From NCBI GenBank assembly GCA_032622095.1, contig CP136069.1:38788194-38852193 (forward strand): a stretch of 64,000 nt of DNA, given 5' to 3'. Position 1 is the first letter of the stretch. Every line of letters begins with the position of its first letter. This stretch comes from Siphonodentalium dalli. Its lineage: Eukaryota; Mollusca; Scaphopoda; Gadilida; Siphonodentaliidae. The position numbers and the translations under genes were made by a program. The notes below the pieces were generated by a model. It had not been told where the DNA came from and ran no database searches. It saw only the letters and a program-made list of their open reading frames with translations. Below are positions 32,501 through 44,538 of this stretch, piece by piece.

Positions 32501-35493
32501 TGAAAGTCAAATTATTTAATATATATATTCATATAAAATAAGCATTTACCTAGATTTGTTTAAAAAACCACGGATATTATATAGTTTCGTTTCAAATATG
32601 GCAATAGAAAGTACACAACAACGCATAGCCGTGTAATTGAAACGTATCCAAACCCGACCACGGAAAAATTCCTAAGTCATCCGATATTTCACCATCTTTG
32701 AATCCTTAAAGGGATACTGTACCCAAATGTTGTTGATGAATGAGTTGTAGAATAAGGTAACCAGATTTCTATTATTTAAAAGTCTGTTGCTTACGAAGTA
32801 ATGTTACGGATGGCAGATTATCCGGAATGCAAAAATACCAATTGTCGATGTCGAGTAATTTTTGGACAGTTTTCAAGCAAATGTATCAAATAAATTATAT
32901 ATTATATGCATACTAGTCCCACATACTCATTAAATCATTGTATAGTCACTATATAGTCAGTGAGTGGCTTGAGTTTACGCCAAGTATCAACATAATTTTG
33001 TACACAATCATGTGTGCCACGTTTTGCCCAATCCACTATCCGTGAATTATTTTGATTACGTCTTGTACACTGAAATTCGTTATTTTATTTATGGCTCTAG
33101 CCATAAAATAAATTGATATCAAATTATTAACTTTGAACCGCCAAAGTGCCGTATATACGGTACTTTAGCCAAACTGCTAAAGTACCGTAGATCTATGCGC
33201 TGCTTGCATGACGTCATTTGTCACGTCAAATGCGCGCGTTCCTCCCAACAATAGCAGCGCTCGAGTGCTGATTTATTCAACGCCGATTCCACGGGCACAT
33301 GTATGCTCTATGGAATTGTCATTGTCATTCTTATATATTAATTAAAGGCAATGACTCTTGATGGCGAAAACATTTGCGTTAGTTTATCGCCGATTGCTGC
33401 GTCCCGAAACGAGATGTAAATATTTACAATTAAACGTAGTTCAGACGATGATTTCAATGGTGTGGGAATGTCGATTTCTTTGATTTTTTCGGCGATGTTA
33501 GTATAATGCTACATTCACACAGTTGGCACAGCGCCTGGGTACTAACTTACAGTTCAACGCACCCGAACAAGTCTATAATATGTCTTTAAGTTCAATAGAA
33601 TTTATCGAAACAGGGATTGATTATCTCTGAGCACAAAGTTGGATATCTTTTAATTGAATTCCTCTTAACAGAAATTCAATGAAAGTCAAATTATTTAATA
33701 TATATATTCATATAAAATAAGCATTTACCCAGATTTGTTTAAAAAACCACGGATATTATATAGTTTCGTTTCAAATATGGCAATAGAAAGTACACAACAA
33801 CGCATAGCCGTGTAATTGAAACGTATCCAAAACCGACCACGGAAAAATTCCTAAGTCATCCGATATTTCACCATCTTTGAATCCTTAAAGGGATACTGTA
33901 CCCAAATGTTGTTGATGAATGAGTTGTAGAATAAGGTAACCAGATTTCTATTATTTAAAAGTCTGTTGCTTACGAAGTAATGTTACGGATGGCAGATTAT
34001 CCGGAATGCAAAAATACCAATTGTCGATGTCGAGTAATTTTTGGACAGTTTTCAAGCAAATGTATCAAATAAATGATATATTATATGCATACTAGTCCCA
34101 CATACTCATTAAATCATTGTATAGTCACTATATAGTCAGTGAGTGGCTTGAGTTTACGCCAAGTATCAACATAATTTTGTACACAATCATGTGTGCCACG
34201 TTTTGCCCAATCCACTATCCGTGAATTATTTTGATTACGTCTTGTACACTGAAATTCGTTATTTTATTTATGGCTCTAGCCATAAAATAAATTGATATCA
34301 AATTATTAACTTTGAACCGCCAAAGTGCCGTATATACGGTACTTTAGCCAAACTGCTAAAGTACCGTAGATCTATGCGCTGCTTGCATGACGTCATTTGT
34401 CACGTCAAATGCGCGCGTTCCTCCCAACAATAGCAGCGCTCGAGTGCTGATTTATTCAACGCCGATTCCACGGGCACATGTATGCTCTATGGAATTGTCA
34501 TTGTCATTCTTATATATTAATTAAAGGCAATGACTCTTGATGGCGAAAACATTTGCGTTAGTTTATCGCCGATTGCTGCGTCCCGAAACGAGATGTAAAT
34601 ATTTACAATTAAACGTAGTTCAGACGATGATTTCTATGGTGTGGGAATGTCGATTTCTTTGATTTTTTCGGCGATGTTAGTATAATGCTACATTCACACA
34701 GTTGGCACAGCGCCTGGGTACTAACTTACAGTTCAACGCACCCGAACAAGTCTATAATATGTCTTTAAGTTCAATAGAATTTATCGAAACAGGGATTGAT
34801 TATCTCTGAGCACAAAGTTGGATATCTTTTAATTGAATTCCTCTTAACAGAAATTCAATGAAAGTCAAATTATTTAATATATATATTCATATAAAATAAG
34901 CATTTACCCAGATTTGTTTAAAAAACGACGGATATTATATAGTTTCGTTTCAAATATGGCAATAGAAAGTACACAACAACGCATAGCCGTGTAATTGAAA
35001 CGTATCCAAAACCGACCACGGAAAAATTCCTAAGTCATCCGATATTTCACCATCTTTGAATCCTTAAAGGGATACTGTACCCAAATGTTGTTGATGAATG
35101 AGTTGTAGAATAAGGTAACCAGATTTATATTATTTAAAAGTCTGTTGCTTACGAAGTAATGTTACGGATGGCAGATTATCCGGAATGCAAAAATACCAAT
35201 TGTCGATGTCGAGTAATTTTTGGACAGTTTTCAAGCAAATGTATCAAATAAATGATATATTATATGCATACTAGTCCCACATACTCATTAAATCATTGTA
35301 TAGTCACTATATAGTCAGTGAGTGGCTTGAGTTTACGCCAAGTATCAACATAATTTTGTACACAATCATGTGTGCCACGTTTTGCCCAATCCACTATCCG
35401 TGAATTATTTTGATTACGTCTTGTACACTGAAATATGTAATTTTATTTATGGCTCTAGCCATAAAATAAATTGATATCAAATTATTAACTTTG
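29597..35493 (+). repeat. Tandem array, long units 3-7 (about 1180 bp each)
   Basis: Unit starts at 29597, 30775, 31957, 33135 and 34314, giving periods of 1178, 1182, 1178, 1179 and 1179. Units differ at few positions, so the array is young or homogenised. Each unit carries a double palindrome (TACGGTACTTTAG with two alternative partners), a TGACGTCA site followed by TGTCACGTCA, the hairpin ttatttatggc/gccataaaataa, and the left end of a TTAA-type MITE (AGGGATACTGTACCC). No long frame is open, so this is non-coding satellite-like DNA; promoter-like sites are suggestive only. Confidence 0.95.
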
Positions 35494-35593
35494 ATTTTAC
35501 GATAACCTATTAACCTGAACGTTTTCAGAATACATCTTTCACTCAAATTATTTAGTCACTAAATGGCGTATGAAAATGGCGTATTGTACCCCT
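35068..35593. mobile_element. TTAA-flanked MITE, 526 bp, source of the array
   Basis: TTAA at 35064-35067 and 35594-35597 brackets ends AGGGATACTGTACCC and (complement) AGGGGTACAATACGCC. The left two thirds lie inside the last array unit; the right end occurs only here. The pre-insertion sequence survives at about 35925-35945 (gaattcataaaatatgag). Confidence 0.75.
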
Positions 35594-35596
35594 TTA

Positions 35597-36030
35597 AAAT
35601 ATGAGTTATTTCATAACTATACTGCCAAGAAGTTTTGCATGGACATTCCAATTATAAAGGTGTGCCACGGTTCCAAACTCCCAGTTACGACAACATATAA
35701 TATAATTATTATTTAGCTTTTTTCCACTGCAAAAAAATGTTTAAGAACAAATGTGGTACAGTTGCGTAAACAGACCAATTAATAAAAATAAATAATTTCG
35801 TTGTTGAAAAATTAACTAAGTATAAAACTATTGGCAATAGAAATTATAAAAACGCTCAGCCGTGTAATTGGAACGTGTCCAAAAACCGACCACGGACAAA
35901 TTCCCAAGTCATCCGATATTTTTGAATTCATAAAATATGAGATATTTCATAACTACTGCCGAGAAGTTTTGCATCGATATTCCACTTATAAAGGTGTTAC
36001 ACGGTTCCAAACTTCCAGTTATTGCAACAT
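35597..36030 (+). repeat. Ancestral 335-bp direct duplication
   Basis: 'aagaagttttgcat ... cggttccaaactcccagtta' (35597-35697) recurs at about 35932-36030. Sequence at 35831-35925 ('cagccgtgtaattggaacgt', 'aaccgaccacgga') matches the block just left of the MITE in each long unit. This is the substrate into which the MITE inserted. Confidence 0.75.
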
Positions 36031-36798
36031 CTACAATAATTCATTCTTTTATCTGTTCCAATGCAAAAATGGATAGAACATTATATATTAAACAACTAAG
36101 CGTCTTGATTGCATGGGGTATCGATATTGTTCCAATTGTGTTACTTTTCACATTAGAATCTAAATAAGACGTAAAATATGTTTCACAAAAAATACGGATC
36201 CATTTTTACATCTTTGTCCTTTATAAATTGCTTACCAACACAGATACAATATAACGCGACACACAGAAATCTAACTATGAGAAGTGAATCCATCCCGACC
36301 AGGAGAATGAGGAGTCGCTCGAGTCTTCAAAAGTATACAGTGAAATTACGAAAGTGATTAATATATAAACCCAAATGTATAATAATAAAGCCACCGGTGC
36401 GTAATCTATATGGCTGAGTAACCAACAAAATATCCGTGAAAATTAAATTAAACCATTGAATTTTAATTCTGGGTGGCTAAATTTAGATAAAATATATCTA
36501 AAATTTAAATTTGACAGGATGCAAGCCATCAAGCTTGTTATTTGGTGATAATCTCCATTTATCCATCCCTTTGTTTAATTTAACCTCTCACCCCGTAAGC
36601 ATAGTTTGCTTATTAGACTCATCATTTCATGATTCCACGCTTTTGATGACCATAGGTCCGGGTTCACACTGCAGCTAAATGTTAATTTAGGTGCAGCATG
36701 ATATAATGTCATAATTTTATGGTTTATATCATTAAATATGTGCGCTATGTTGCCAGCATTCATTTCACACACCCATCCATATATAGGTTCCCCGAAAC
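36031..36798. other. Intergenic, no supported gene
   Basis: AT-rich. Frames at 36575-36814 show no motif. Confidence 0.4.
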
Positions 36799-36897
36799 AG
36801 GACGTGAGCATCACGAACGCGATGGGGGTCCAGGTCCTAACAAAAACACAAACAGGATGTGAGCATCACGAACGCGATGGGGGTCCTAACAAAAACA
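36799..36897 (+). repeat. Short direct duplication, about 50 bp
   Basis: 'gtgagcatcacgaacgcgat' followed by gggggtcc and aacaaaaacac occurs twice. A looser repeat of the surrounding 'cacacacccatcc ... ataggttccc' text occurs at about 36768-36795 and 37000-37040. Confidence 0.7.
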
Positions 36898-36899
36898 CC

Positions 36900-37785
36900 C
36901 GGATCCTCTTTTCAAGAAACTTAAAAAGAGACACACAAAAAAACAGGACAAAATGTTAATTTGTCCCATGTCTGAACATTGTTGTCAGCATTCCATTCAC
37001 ACACCCATCCCATGCATGGGTGCATAGTTATAGGTTCCCAGAAAAGAAATGCTGTCAGGATTAAAGAACGCAAAATAAAATCACAAATACCGCCACCAAC
37101 TGAGGAACGACATTCAAAATCCCCGGATTATGTCCCAACAGAAACACACACAATTTATTTACAAGAAGCACGAAAGACCGCACGAACCCGGTCAAAACGT
37201 CTTTAAATGCCTTCTTTGGTGCTTTGATATAGGGTTTTAATAACAATCTATGGCACAAAATATGATCAAAATACTACAATTCATCACCATTTGGAATGTG
37301 TGTCTCAGAAGGTGCACATAGAGGAATAGAAAAAAGCTGAAATCATACAAACATTTCCCCCGTCTCGCTCTCAGAATGCAATAGAATTAAAACTAAGATA
37401 TAGAGTTATTCCCCTTCCATTGAAAATAATAAACATTGCTGAAACTTAAGCATAGAAAACACGTCGGTATACATCAACAAAAACAACATGTTCACTGTTT
37501 ATTACAACGGATAAGTTCATAATACAATGTCTTCCAGCTTCCTGTTTCAAATTGTATATCTTCCTCTTTCAAATTGTATATTATATGGCATATATTTTAT
37601 ATAATGTTATCTGGGGATTCGAAAATTAAGTGGACCTTTAATATAAATCAGGATTCTGCCAGGGGGGGGGGGGGTCTGTTGATTTTGTTCCCGACACAAG
37701 GCGGGGTAGGTGGTGTGTCGGGGAGGGAAAAATGAGTAATTAACCTTATTAACATCAGTTAACCTTACATATATATTTTGAAGAC
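36900..37785. other. Intergenic with a G-run
   Basis: A run of about 12 G at 37662-37673. No gene supported. Confidence 0.4.
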
Positions 37786-38400
37786 CTCTGTTTGTTTGTC
37801 TGTCTGTTTGTCTGTATGTATGTCTGTCATTTATACAAATCTACGATTCTCGACCGATCGGGACGAAACTTGGTACGTGTGTGTAGTTTGACCAGGCGGT
37901 CGACGTTGTCGTATTGGCGAGCCCGTGCGGCGCCCGCTTCGCGCATGGGCAGACGAGATCTCGGAAACGGGTGGAGCTATCGACTTGAAATTAGCTATGT
38001 GAATGTATCTTGCCCCGGATACGAATTTTATCGGGTCGCCGAGCCCGTGCGACGCCAGCTTCGCGCATGCGCAGACGAGATATCGGAAACGGGTGGCGCT
38101 ATCGACTTGAAATTTGGTATGTGAATGTATCTTGCTCCGGATACGAATTTTATCGGGTCGCCGAGCCCGTGCGACGCCAGCTTCGCGCATGCGCAGACGA
38201 GATATCGGAAACGGGTGTAGCTATCGACTTGAAATTTGGTATGTGAATGTATCTTGCCCAGGATACGAATTTTATCGGGTCGTCGAGCCCGTGCGACGCC
38301 AGCTTCGCACAGGCGCAGACCTAATCTCGGAAACGGGTGGAGCTATCGACTTGAAATTTGGTTTTTGAATAGCCCGGACAACGTCGGGCTCATCGGCTAG
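37786..38400 (+). mobile_element. Helitron-like non-autonomous element
   Basis: The right end has a hairpin agcccggacaacgtcgggct (38371-38390), six bases, then CTAG followed by T (38397-38401), the layout of Helitron 3' termini (hairpin, then CTRR|T). The interior has four tandem units of about 121 bp and the left part has (TCTG)n-like text. Internal minisatellites are common in Helentron/HINE-type elements. The 5' terminus is not resolved. Confidence 0.5.
37917..38370 (+). repeat. 121-bp tandem repeat, 4 units, GC-rich
   Basis: Units begin gagcccgtgcg at 37919, 38041, 38163 and 38285 (periods 120-122) and contain 'cttcgcgcatgcgcagacga' and 'ggaaacgggtgg'. Markedly richer in GC and CpG than the surroundings. 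Confidence 0.9.
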
Positions 38401-38734
38401 TAGATATATAATTTAGAACAGATATATAGCTACATGTAGGGGGTCTATATATGTCCGAGGTTCCAATACCGGTACAAATGCAGGCATTAAATTCTGGCAG
38501 ACATAACTTGAAGTTGCCAAGTTTGTGTTTGCTAAATTACTTGATAAAGTGCGAGTGCCTATAAACCCGAATACATTTTTACGTTCAACTGCTAAGAACA
38601 CGCGTCTTATCATTATACGGGTCTAATGCAATATTATGTCGGCTTTATCAAAAACAATTTACTTCATTAAAACAATAAAGGCATGGCCTGACTCAATTGT
38701 CATTGTTATGGAACGTCATCGGCATAATATGGCT
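38401..38734. other. Intergenic, no feature seen
   Basis: Nothing supported. Confidence 0.4.
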
Positions 38735-39103
38735 TTAACCCTTTACCCAACAGAACGGTCCTGTGCCAATGCATTCTCTTATATATGCGAGTCGACCATA
38801 GGTCGCCTCGCATATATAAGAGAATGCATTTGCTTAACACATTAAAAATTATAAAATTGTTAAAGAATGTAAGAAAAAATGGTAAAAAGTGTTAAAAAAA
38901 GATTTTTTTTTAGGCCAATGCATTCTCTTATATATGCGAGGCGACCTATGGTCGACTCGCATATATAAGAGAATGCATTGGCACAGGGCATATCTGTAAC
39001 CATCACAATGTGGTCAATGAGCCGGTTCCAATAGACCCAAGATAATTTAGGCTGTTGCAGCTTTATTTGGCCGTTTTGGCCGGTTTGTTGGGTAAAGGGT
39101 TAA
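38735..39103. mobile_element. piggyBac-like MITE, copy 3 (inverted)
   Basis: TTAA-bounded, CCCTTTACCCAACA ends, two palindromes (about 38765-38832 and 38912-38988). In inverted orientation relative to copies 1 and 2 as read on the plus strand. Confidence 0.85.
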
Positions 39104-39480
39104 TGATTAGTCCCGTGTGAGCGACACACGTACTGCACAAATGGAGTAACGCAAACGTAAACACGGGGCTAAACCAATGCAGTTCCAGCTCATCCATCCA
39201 GACATCAAACCAAAGTTTCAAGCATACTGACTGGCTCTGGACCTCCGATCAGTCACTTCGTTGCTTCACAATACACACAATCAATACCATTTCACACACA
39301 AGGAATGTATCTGGAATTCACATGGGCCCATGTAGTTTCATGAAAGCAACTTATGACATATAGTTGGGACTTAAGATGGTCTTAAGTTGCAAACTCAGTC
39401 ATAAGCGTGTTTCACGAACAAGGTCCTACCTTAATGTGGTCTTAATATTTGTCTTAACTTTAAATCTGGTGTGACGAGTG
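39104..39480. other. Intergenic with MITE-like words
   Basis: 'gtagtttcatgaaagcaact' and 'gtgtttcacgaacaagg' resemble the termini of the next element, so a decayed copy probably lies at about 39328-39425. Confidence 0.45.
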
Positions 39481-39615
39481 GGTCCAGTTTCACGAAGTAA
39501 GGACTTAATCTAAGACGCTATGTGGATCTTATGATGTGATGATTTCCATTTCATGATTACTGTCTACAGTAAGATTGTGTGATTTGAATCTAAGATGCTT
39601 TCATGAAACTGGACC
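39481..39615. mobile_element. Short MITE, about 135 bp
   Basis: Left ggtccagtttcacgaag and right (complement) ggtccagtttcatgaaag ends, continuing through 'cttaatctaaga'/'atcttagatt'. Superfamily not determined. Confidence 0.65.
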
Positions 39616-39737
39616 TGTGGAAATAAATAAGGCTATATAAATATAAGATATGTGCTTTATTGAGGGATAATGCGCTGTTGCTGTTGGATCACATTTAGTA
39701 AACTGGTTGTGGTTCATACAATCAGTGCCTGTCATTT

Positions 39738-39806
39738 GCAGAATGAGGTCCCCAGAGGGTGAATTTAGTAAATTACTAAATTCACCCTCTGGGGACCCCA
39801 TTCTGC
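39738..39806. mobile_element. Family B hairpin, short form
   Basis: gcagaatgaggtccccagag ... ttcaccctctggggacccca: a 69-bp palindrome lacking the central gatgctagcccg block of the 6.1-kb copies. Confidence 0.75.
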
Positions 39807-40030
39807 TTAGTCCTCATATTATCTGGGAAGTTTCTTTATTATTACCAAATGTCTATAAAAACTTCTTCACATATATTCAATTTCCTTTTTAGTTCAGTTT
39901 CTCTATATCCCCAAATTGGCAGAGCAGACGACAGATTGTATAATCGAGGTTCCCAATGGGTGTTCATCATAATATTCACCATTTGGAAACTTCAATCTGA
40001 GTCTATGTCCCCCATAGCAAATGAGGCCAT

Positions 40031-40127
40031 GCAGAATGAGGTCCCCAGAGGTTGAATTTGTTGATGCTAGCCCGCTCTATGGGATGGCATCACGAACGAA
40101 AGTCACCCTCTGTGGGTCTCATTCTGA
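40031..40127. mobile_element. Family B hairpin, long form, diverged
   Basis: gcagaatgaggtccccagag ... gggtctcattctg with a central gatgctagcccgctctatgg. Arms show several mismatches. Confidence 0.7.
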
Positions 40128-41100
40128 AAATGGCAGGCACACTAAACTCAGGCTTGCACACAATGTGCCTAACAACCTAGCGCTTTATCACTCAACTGGG
40201 GGATCGATTGCCGACAAAATGACGGGTGACTAACTTGACATGCAGGAACATTGTGTGAAGAATTAGTTTAAGCCTTATAATAAACACTATGTATTGCTAA
40301 TTATTAGTGTATCTTCCCCTTCAAGTCACCTGAGGTCAAAGTTGCCTATCCCATGACATCCTCGGGCGCAATTGGACATGAGTGTGATATTTTTTAAATG
40401 TGCCAAAATCGTGACAGATAAACACACTGCTATACACACGCACTAACAAACACTTGGCTTTTAAAAAGATAGATGAAACACACCCAAACTGCATTAATTT
40501 CCAAATAGAATTATGTGTGCTGCCAATTGACATAATCGTTACGAAATTCATTCTTTTGGCAAGATATCTCATTCCACTCAAACAACCAAGTGGAATGGCT
40601 AAGAAACTGTATGATTTTCCAGCTGTACCCACTGCAAAGACCTTGCATGGCTTTAAACAGTGAAGATAAAAATAGGGATCTATTATTCATACACATTTTT
40701 ACATTCACATACATTAACATTTCAAGTTCAATGTAAAAACAATATCAGGTGTTTCATAAATGCAAACATATGCCAAACAGTAGTGAGGTCTAAAGTAGCA
40801 ATGCAAATTCATATAGTTGGTCAAATCATAAAAAATATCTTATGTTTGTAATTTTCTTCAGCCTTGATATCAAGGACCAGCCCAGAGGTTTCGAATTTGG
40901 AGAAGTCACTTATCCCTGTGTTAGTTATTAGGTTAGGGAGTAGTGGGCTGTTGTCAGGGAGAAGTAAAAATAGGTGAAATTTAATTTACACCCCAATAAG
41001 CATTATGCAACACGTGGCGGCTAGAGGGTCTCCGTTTGGGGCAGGGTGACCGCCTTGGGAAATTCCAACTGCACCCCTTGAATCAGAAACATACCAAACA
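40128..41100. other. Intergenic; contains a pre-insertion site
   Basis: Positions 40239-40272 equal the joined flanks of the 5.16-kb element at 41115-46276. A degenerate hAT-family fragment lies at about 41010-41095 ('ggcggctagagggtctccg'). No gene supported. Confidence 0.5.
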
Positions 41101-41234
41101 CATGCAGGAACATTTAGTAGAGTCGCTTATGTACTTTCGTGGGAATTTTTTGAACTAATGTAGAGACTATGATATTATGATAGTGTATCACTTACTTTGT
41201 CGGAAAAAGTTTGTTAGACTTCATGGGTCCGCGA

Positions 41235-42015
41235 CTGGAGAGAATTATGACGCCACAAAGATGACGTCATTGTCAGTTCAGTTTAGATATAGGGTTGTCT
41301 TGAGAAGTAGCGAATTCTGCGCATATTTCTTAATTGTTATGCATTTTTTTTCAGTTAGGGCAATTCATCAATAATTCTCAAAGTACATACCCAAATTCAC
41401 GGGGCAATATTATTCCAGTCAAATATGGCTGCCAAAATGGCACCAGAAAATCTAAATTTTTCGATTTTCAAAAATCTCATGTAAATGACATTCCGTTTGG
41501 TAGAGACTGCGAATTGTGACAATTATGTGTCTAATTATTTCTTCAGCAATGAAGTGCTGCAATTGTATTGTACAAAACATGTTCGATCTGTCAAAAATCC
41601 ACTTTAAACAACAGAATGATAGCAACTTGTCAAATATCAATTCCGATATTGTAGCAATAGATTTAAAGAAATGAGCGGAATTCAGTGATGGGCACGAAAT
41701 ATTCGTGCCGCATACGGAATTATTATCACATTTCAACAGAACTGTTGAGTTTCATCCAAGATGGCTAGAAAAATGGCAACCAAAATACAAAAGTCAGTGT
41801 TCGTTAGAACACCAAATGTCACCATGGCATTCCATCATGAGGAATCAGGTTAATCGGCTAATTTTAAGTAAATGCGCATAGCTTTAATTTCTTATACAAA
41901 TTGGCGATGTCCTATGTGGCATACGTGTCTTTTCTTCAAGTGTCCTTATATTAAGTGAGGAGGGTGTTGAAGAGAAAATCCAACTCACTGTATGCAATTA
42001 GAAAGTATCTTAGAC
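41235..42015 (+). repeat. Left arm, ATGGC-repeat block
   Basis: Units such as 'atatggctgccaaaatggca' and 'ccaagatggctagaaaaatg' recur every 150-300 bp. Same family as 45230-46120 (inverted) and 60300-61350. Confidence 0.6.
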
Positions 42016-44538
42016 CGCCATCTTAGCTTGGGGATACGTGTTACCATCCCAAAATTTAGCCGTCTGTGCTATACTCTAAGCCAGAGTACTAGTTGATAAA
42101 TATTAGTGGTTACCATATCAAATGGCAACTGGTGATGCAGATAAGCATTGGTGTTAGTTCTTGTCATGACATATCAGTAGAAAATGCATATAGTGTATCA
42201 TATAAGGTAGCAATATAAAATTGTTTATTGTGATAGCTATGAAATGGAATTGTACTTCTCAGCTATACCATGATTCTTGGCAAGCAAGAAACAACACGTT
42301 GTTCATCAACACAAAAACTAGTAAAATTAATTATATGGCTGTCACTTGGCCTGTTTGTCTCACTGTTGGTTGCGCTGTAATCTTTAATTAGATGTGCATG
42401 TTAACACAATTTGAACCTCGTTTAGCTGAATTTAGCAGATTTCCATCGTATTGATAACCACGGAAGACTAAAATATAATAGACCCTCATAGGTGGGTAAT
42501 ATATCCCTATAAGGGGTAGCGTCCCGAATCAATCTTAAAGTGATATATTGTGATTATCAGGTTCTGAAATATGGATGATGTTATTCAACGAAGTACACTG
42601 TCATAGCATATGTGGAGTTTTGAGAAATTACTATATACAAGTTATTGACCTCCCAGGACATGTTCATTCAGTTGAAATGACGAGGCTAGATCCCGAAAAC
42701 AGGCGAAGTGGTATGTTTGGTTCTTGGCTTTTCTCTTATTCAGTTAATTGGTGGTAGCCACACACAGTGATTCGCCTAATATACGAAAGGTGTCTTGGCA
42801 TGAACACCGTAGGCTGGTATGGACCATTAATAGTATACAGCAAACTAATATCCCATATTGATTTCTATGATTTGGGCATGTGACGAGTTTAGTGAGACAA
42901 TGCATTGCGTTTGTACAATAGCCGGTCGCACTTGATTAATGATTATTTTGAAGTTTATCGAAATCAACAAGGACTGCGCAACTGCTCTGCATATCCAACC
43001 ATGCAGCTTAGATGACGAAATAATGTGAATGGTAAACGCAATAGATACGAGCCAAAAATAGACAGGCGATAATTATTATAATACTATTTCCCGCGTTTTG
43101 ACGAACCCGTTTCCCACATGGTGGGAACGGGTGAAGAATCCATTGGTAGTGAAGGTCTTCTTGTGTCATTTCATCAGTTTGATTTATTATGTCCAATATA
43201 CTCTGGAATCCAGGCTCTGAATACTGAATTAAATTATGGGGGAACGCAGTCCACTAACTTCTTACAACATAATGTGAAGTAATAGTTGGAGTTAATAACA
43301 GCTCGCGACGTGCCATGTTGATTCTGGTTAGAACGTTACCGTGAACCAAAGGAAATGCAGAAATGAAGCAAGTTGTATAACCACGCGTATCTGCGGATGT
43401 GGCCATGTTTCATAATGATAATGGCATCTTTCAGATTATATTATATAGGCCGATCCATATATATCCCAATGCCTCAAACTATTATAATTCTATTCGACTA
43501 GGAGTTGTCACATCAGTCTGGCTATATCCAATAAATTTGTATATATCGTGCTGCATTCATGCATCATGATAATCTACCCCAAGCAAGTGGCATATATAGA
43601 TTAACTTCAGGAGAACACGGGCATGGTGATGCTATTGTGCGAAGAGCTCCATACATGTACACGTGATAAGCAATCCAGTTTGATGAGATAGACCTTCGTG
43701 TATACATTATATTTTTTCCTTGAATAATACAACAACAATATGTATACGTTTAATCGTGGATAGGATTCGACATCAACTGTGCAGGCTTATGTAAGTCTTT
43801 TCCGGGAATCATTTTATATTCACCCCACCTAACGAGAGTGTTAATATCCAGATGCACATTAGCGCTACGTGTATATGAGACAAACTAATTATATACATAC
43901 ATGTATTTTGATACATAAATATGCTATTATCGCTGCAATACAAGTAAATATATTGCTTGAGTTCTAGTTTAAATGTGTCACGATCCCATTTTGGTCGTCA
44001 TTTTAATGCACATGTGGAAATGTACCGGTACTTAGTATGAACTGGTGACAAGAAGCAGTTTAAGCATGAGGCAATCATCAACATTTCTTCCTACGCATAT
44101 ATGTTTGCTAGAATGGTAGAAGGGAGTGTCTGATCATTTGTGTCGATTTCCATTCCAATCACCCATAGAAGGATTGATTTTACGAAGACTTTTATGGGTA
44201 TTATGTCAGAAAACGTCCATGTAGCTTCGACAGACTATACAACCTCGATCATCTACCAAACCTATACCGGCAGTATACATGTGCCATAGTGAAATGGAAA
44301 AGAATAAAGTATGGCTATAATATATGAACGAGGCCCCGGGCGATCTCCTGGTTTATATTTTCAATGTTAGGCTTCAAAAGCCAGCCATATATTATAGTAC
44401 ATAGCTATATACAGTAATCTGATTGCTTCCGTCGCTAGACCTGTTTGTATACGAGTAGATATAGTCAATCTTTATCGATATGCAAGAACGTATGGCGATC
44501 ACATGCACCATTTGAGCGTTGGTAGATGACAGCTTGCC
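42016..44538. other. Interior of the long-TIR element, no gene seen
   Basis: About 2.5 kb of AT-rich DNA without a frame longer than about 60 codons worth defending. If this element ever coded for a transposase it has been lost or replaced. Confidence 0.45.

Noticed and set aside
28153-35493. CRISPR-like array
   Set aside because: Units are 722-1180 bp with no spacer/repeat alternation. It is a eukaryotic satellite-like tandem array.
37792-38368. Several Arg-rich frames in the 121-bp repeats
   Set aside because: They arise from GC-rich tandem repeats with few stops, and frames differ from unit to unit.
40239-40272. Excision footprint of the long-TIR element
   Set aside because: The sequence is a clean single ATT without added bases and a filled copy lies 0.9 kb away, so a pre-insertion paralogue is simpler than excision.
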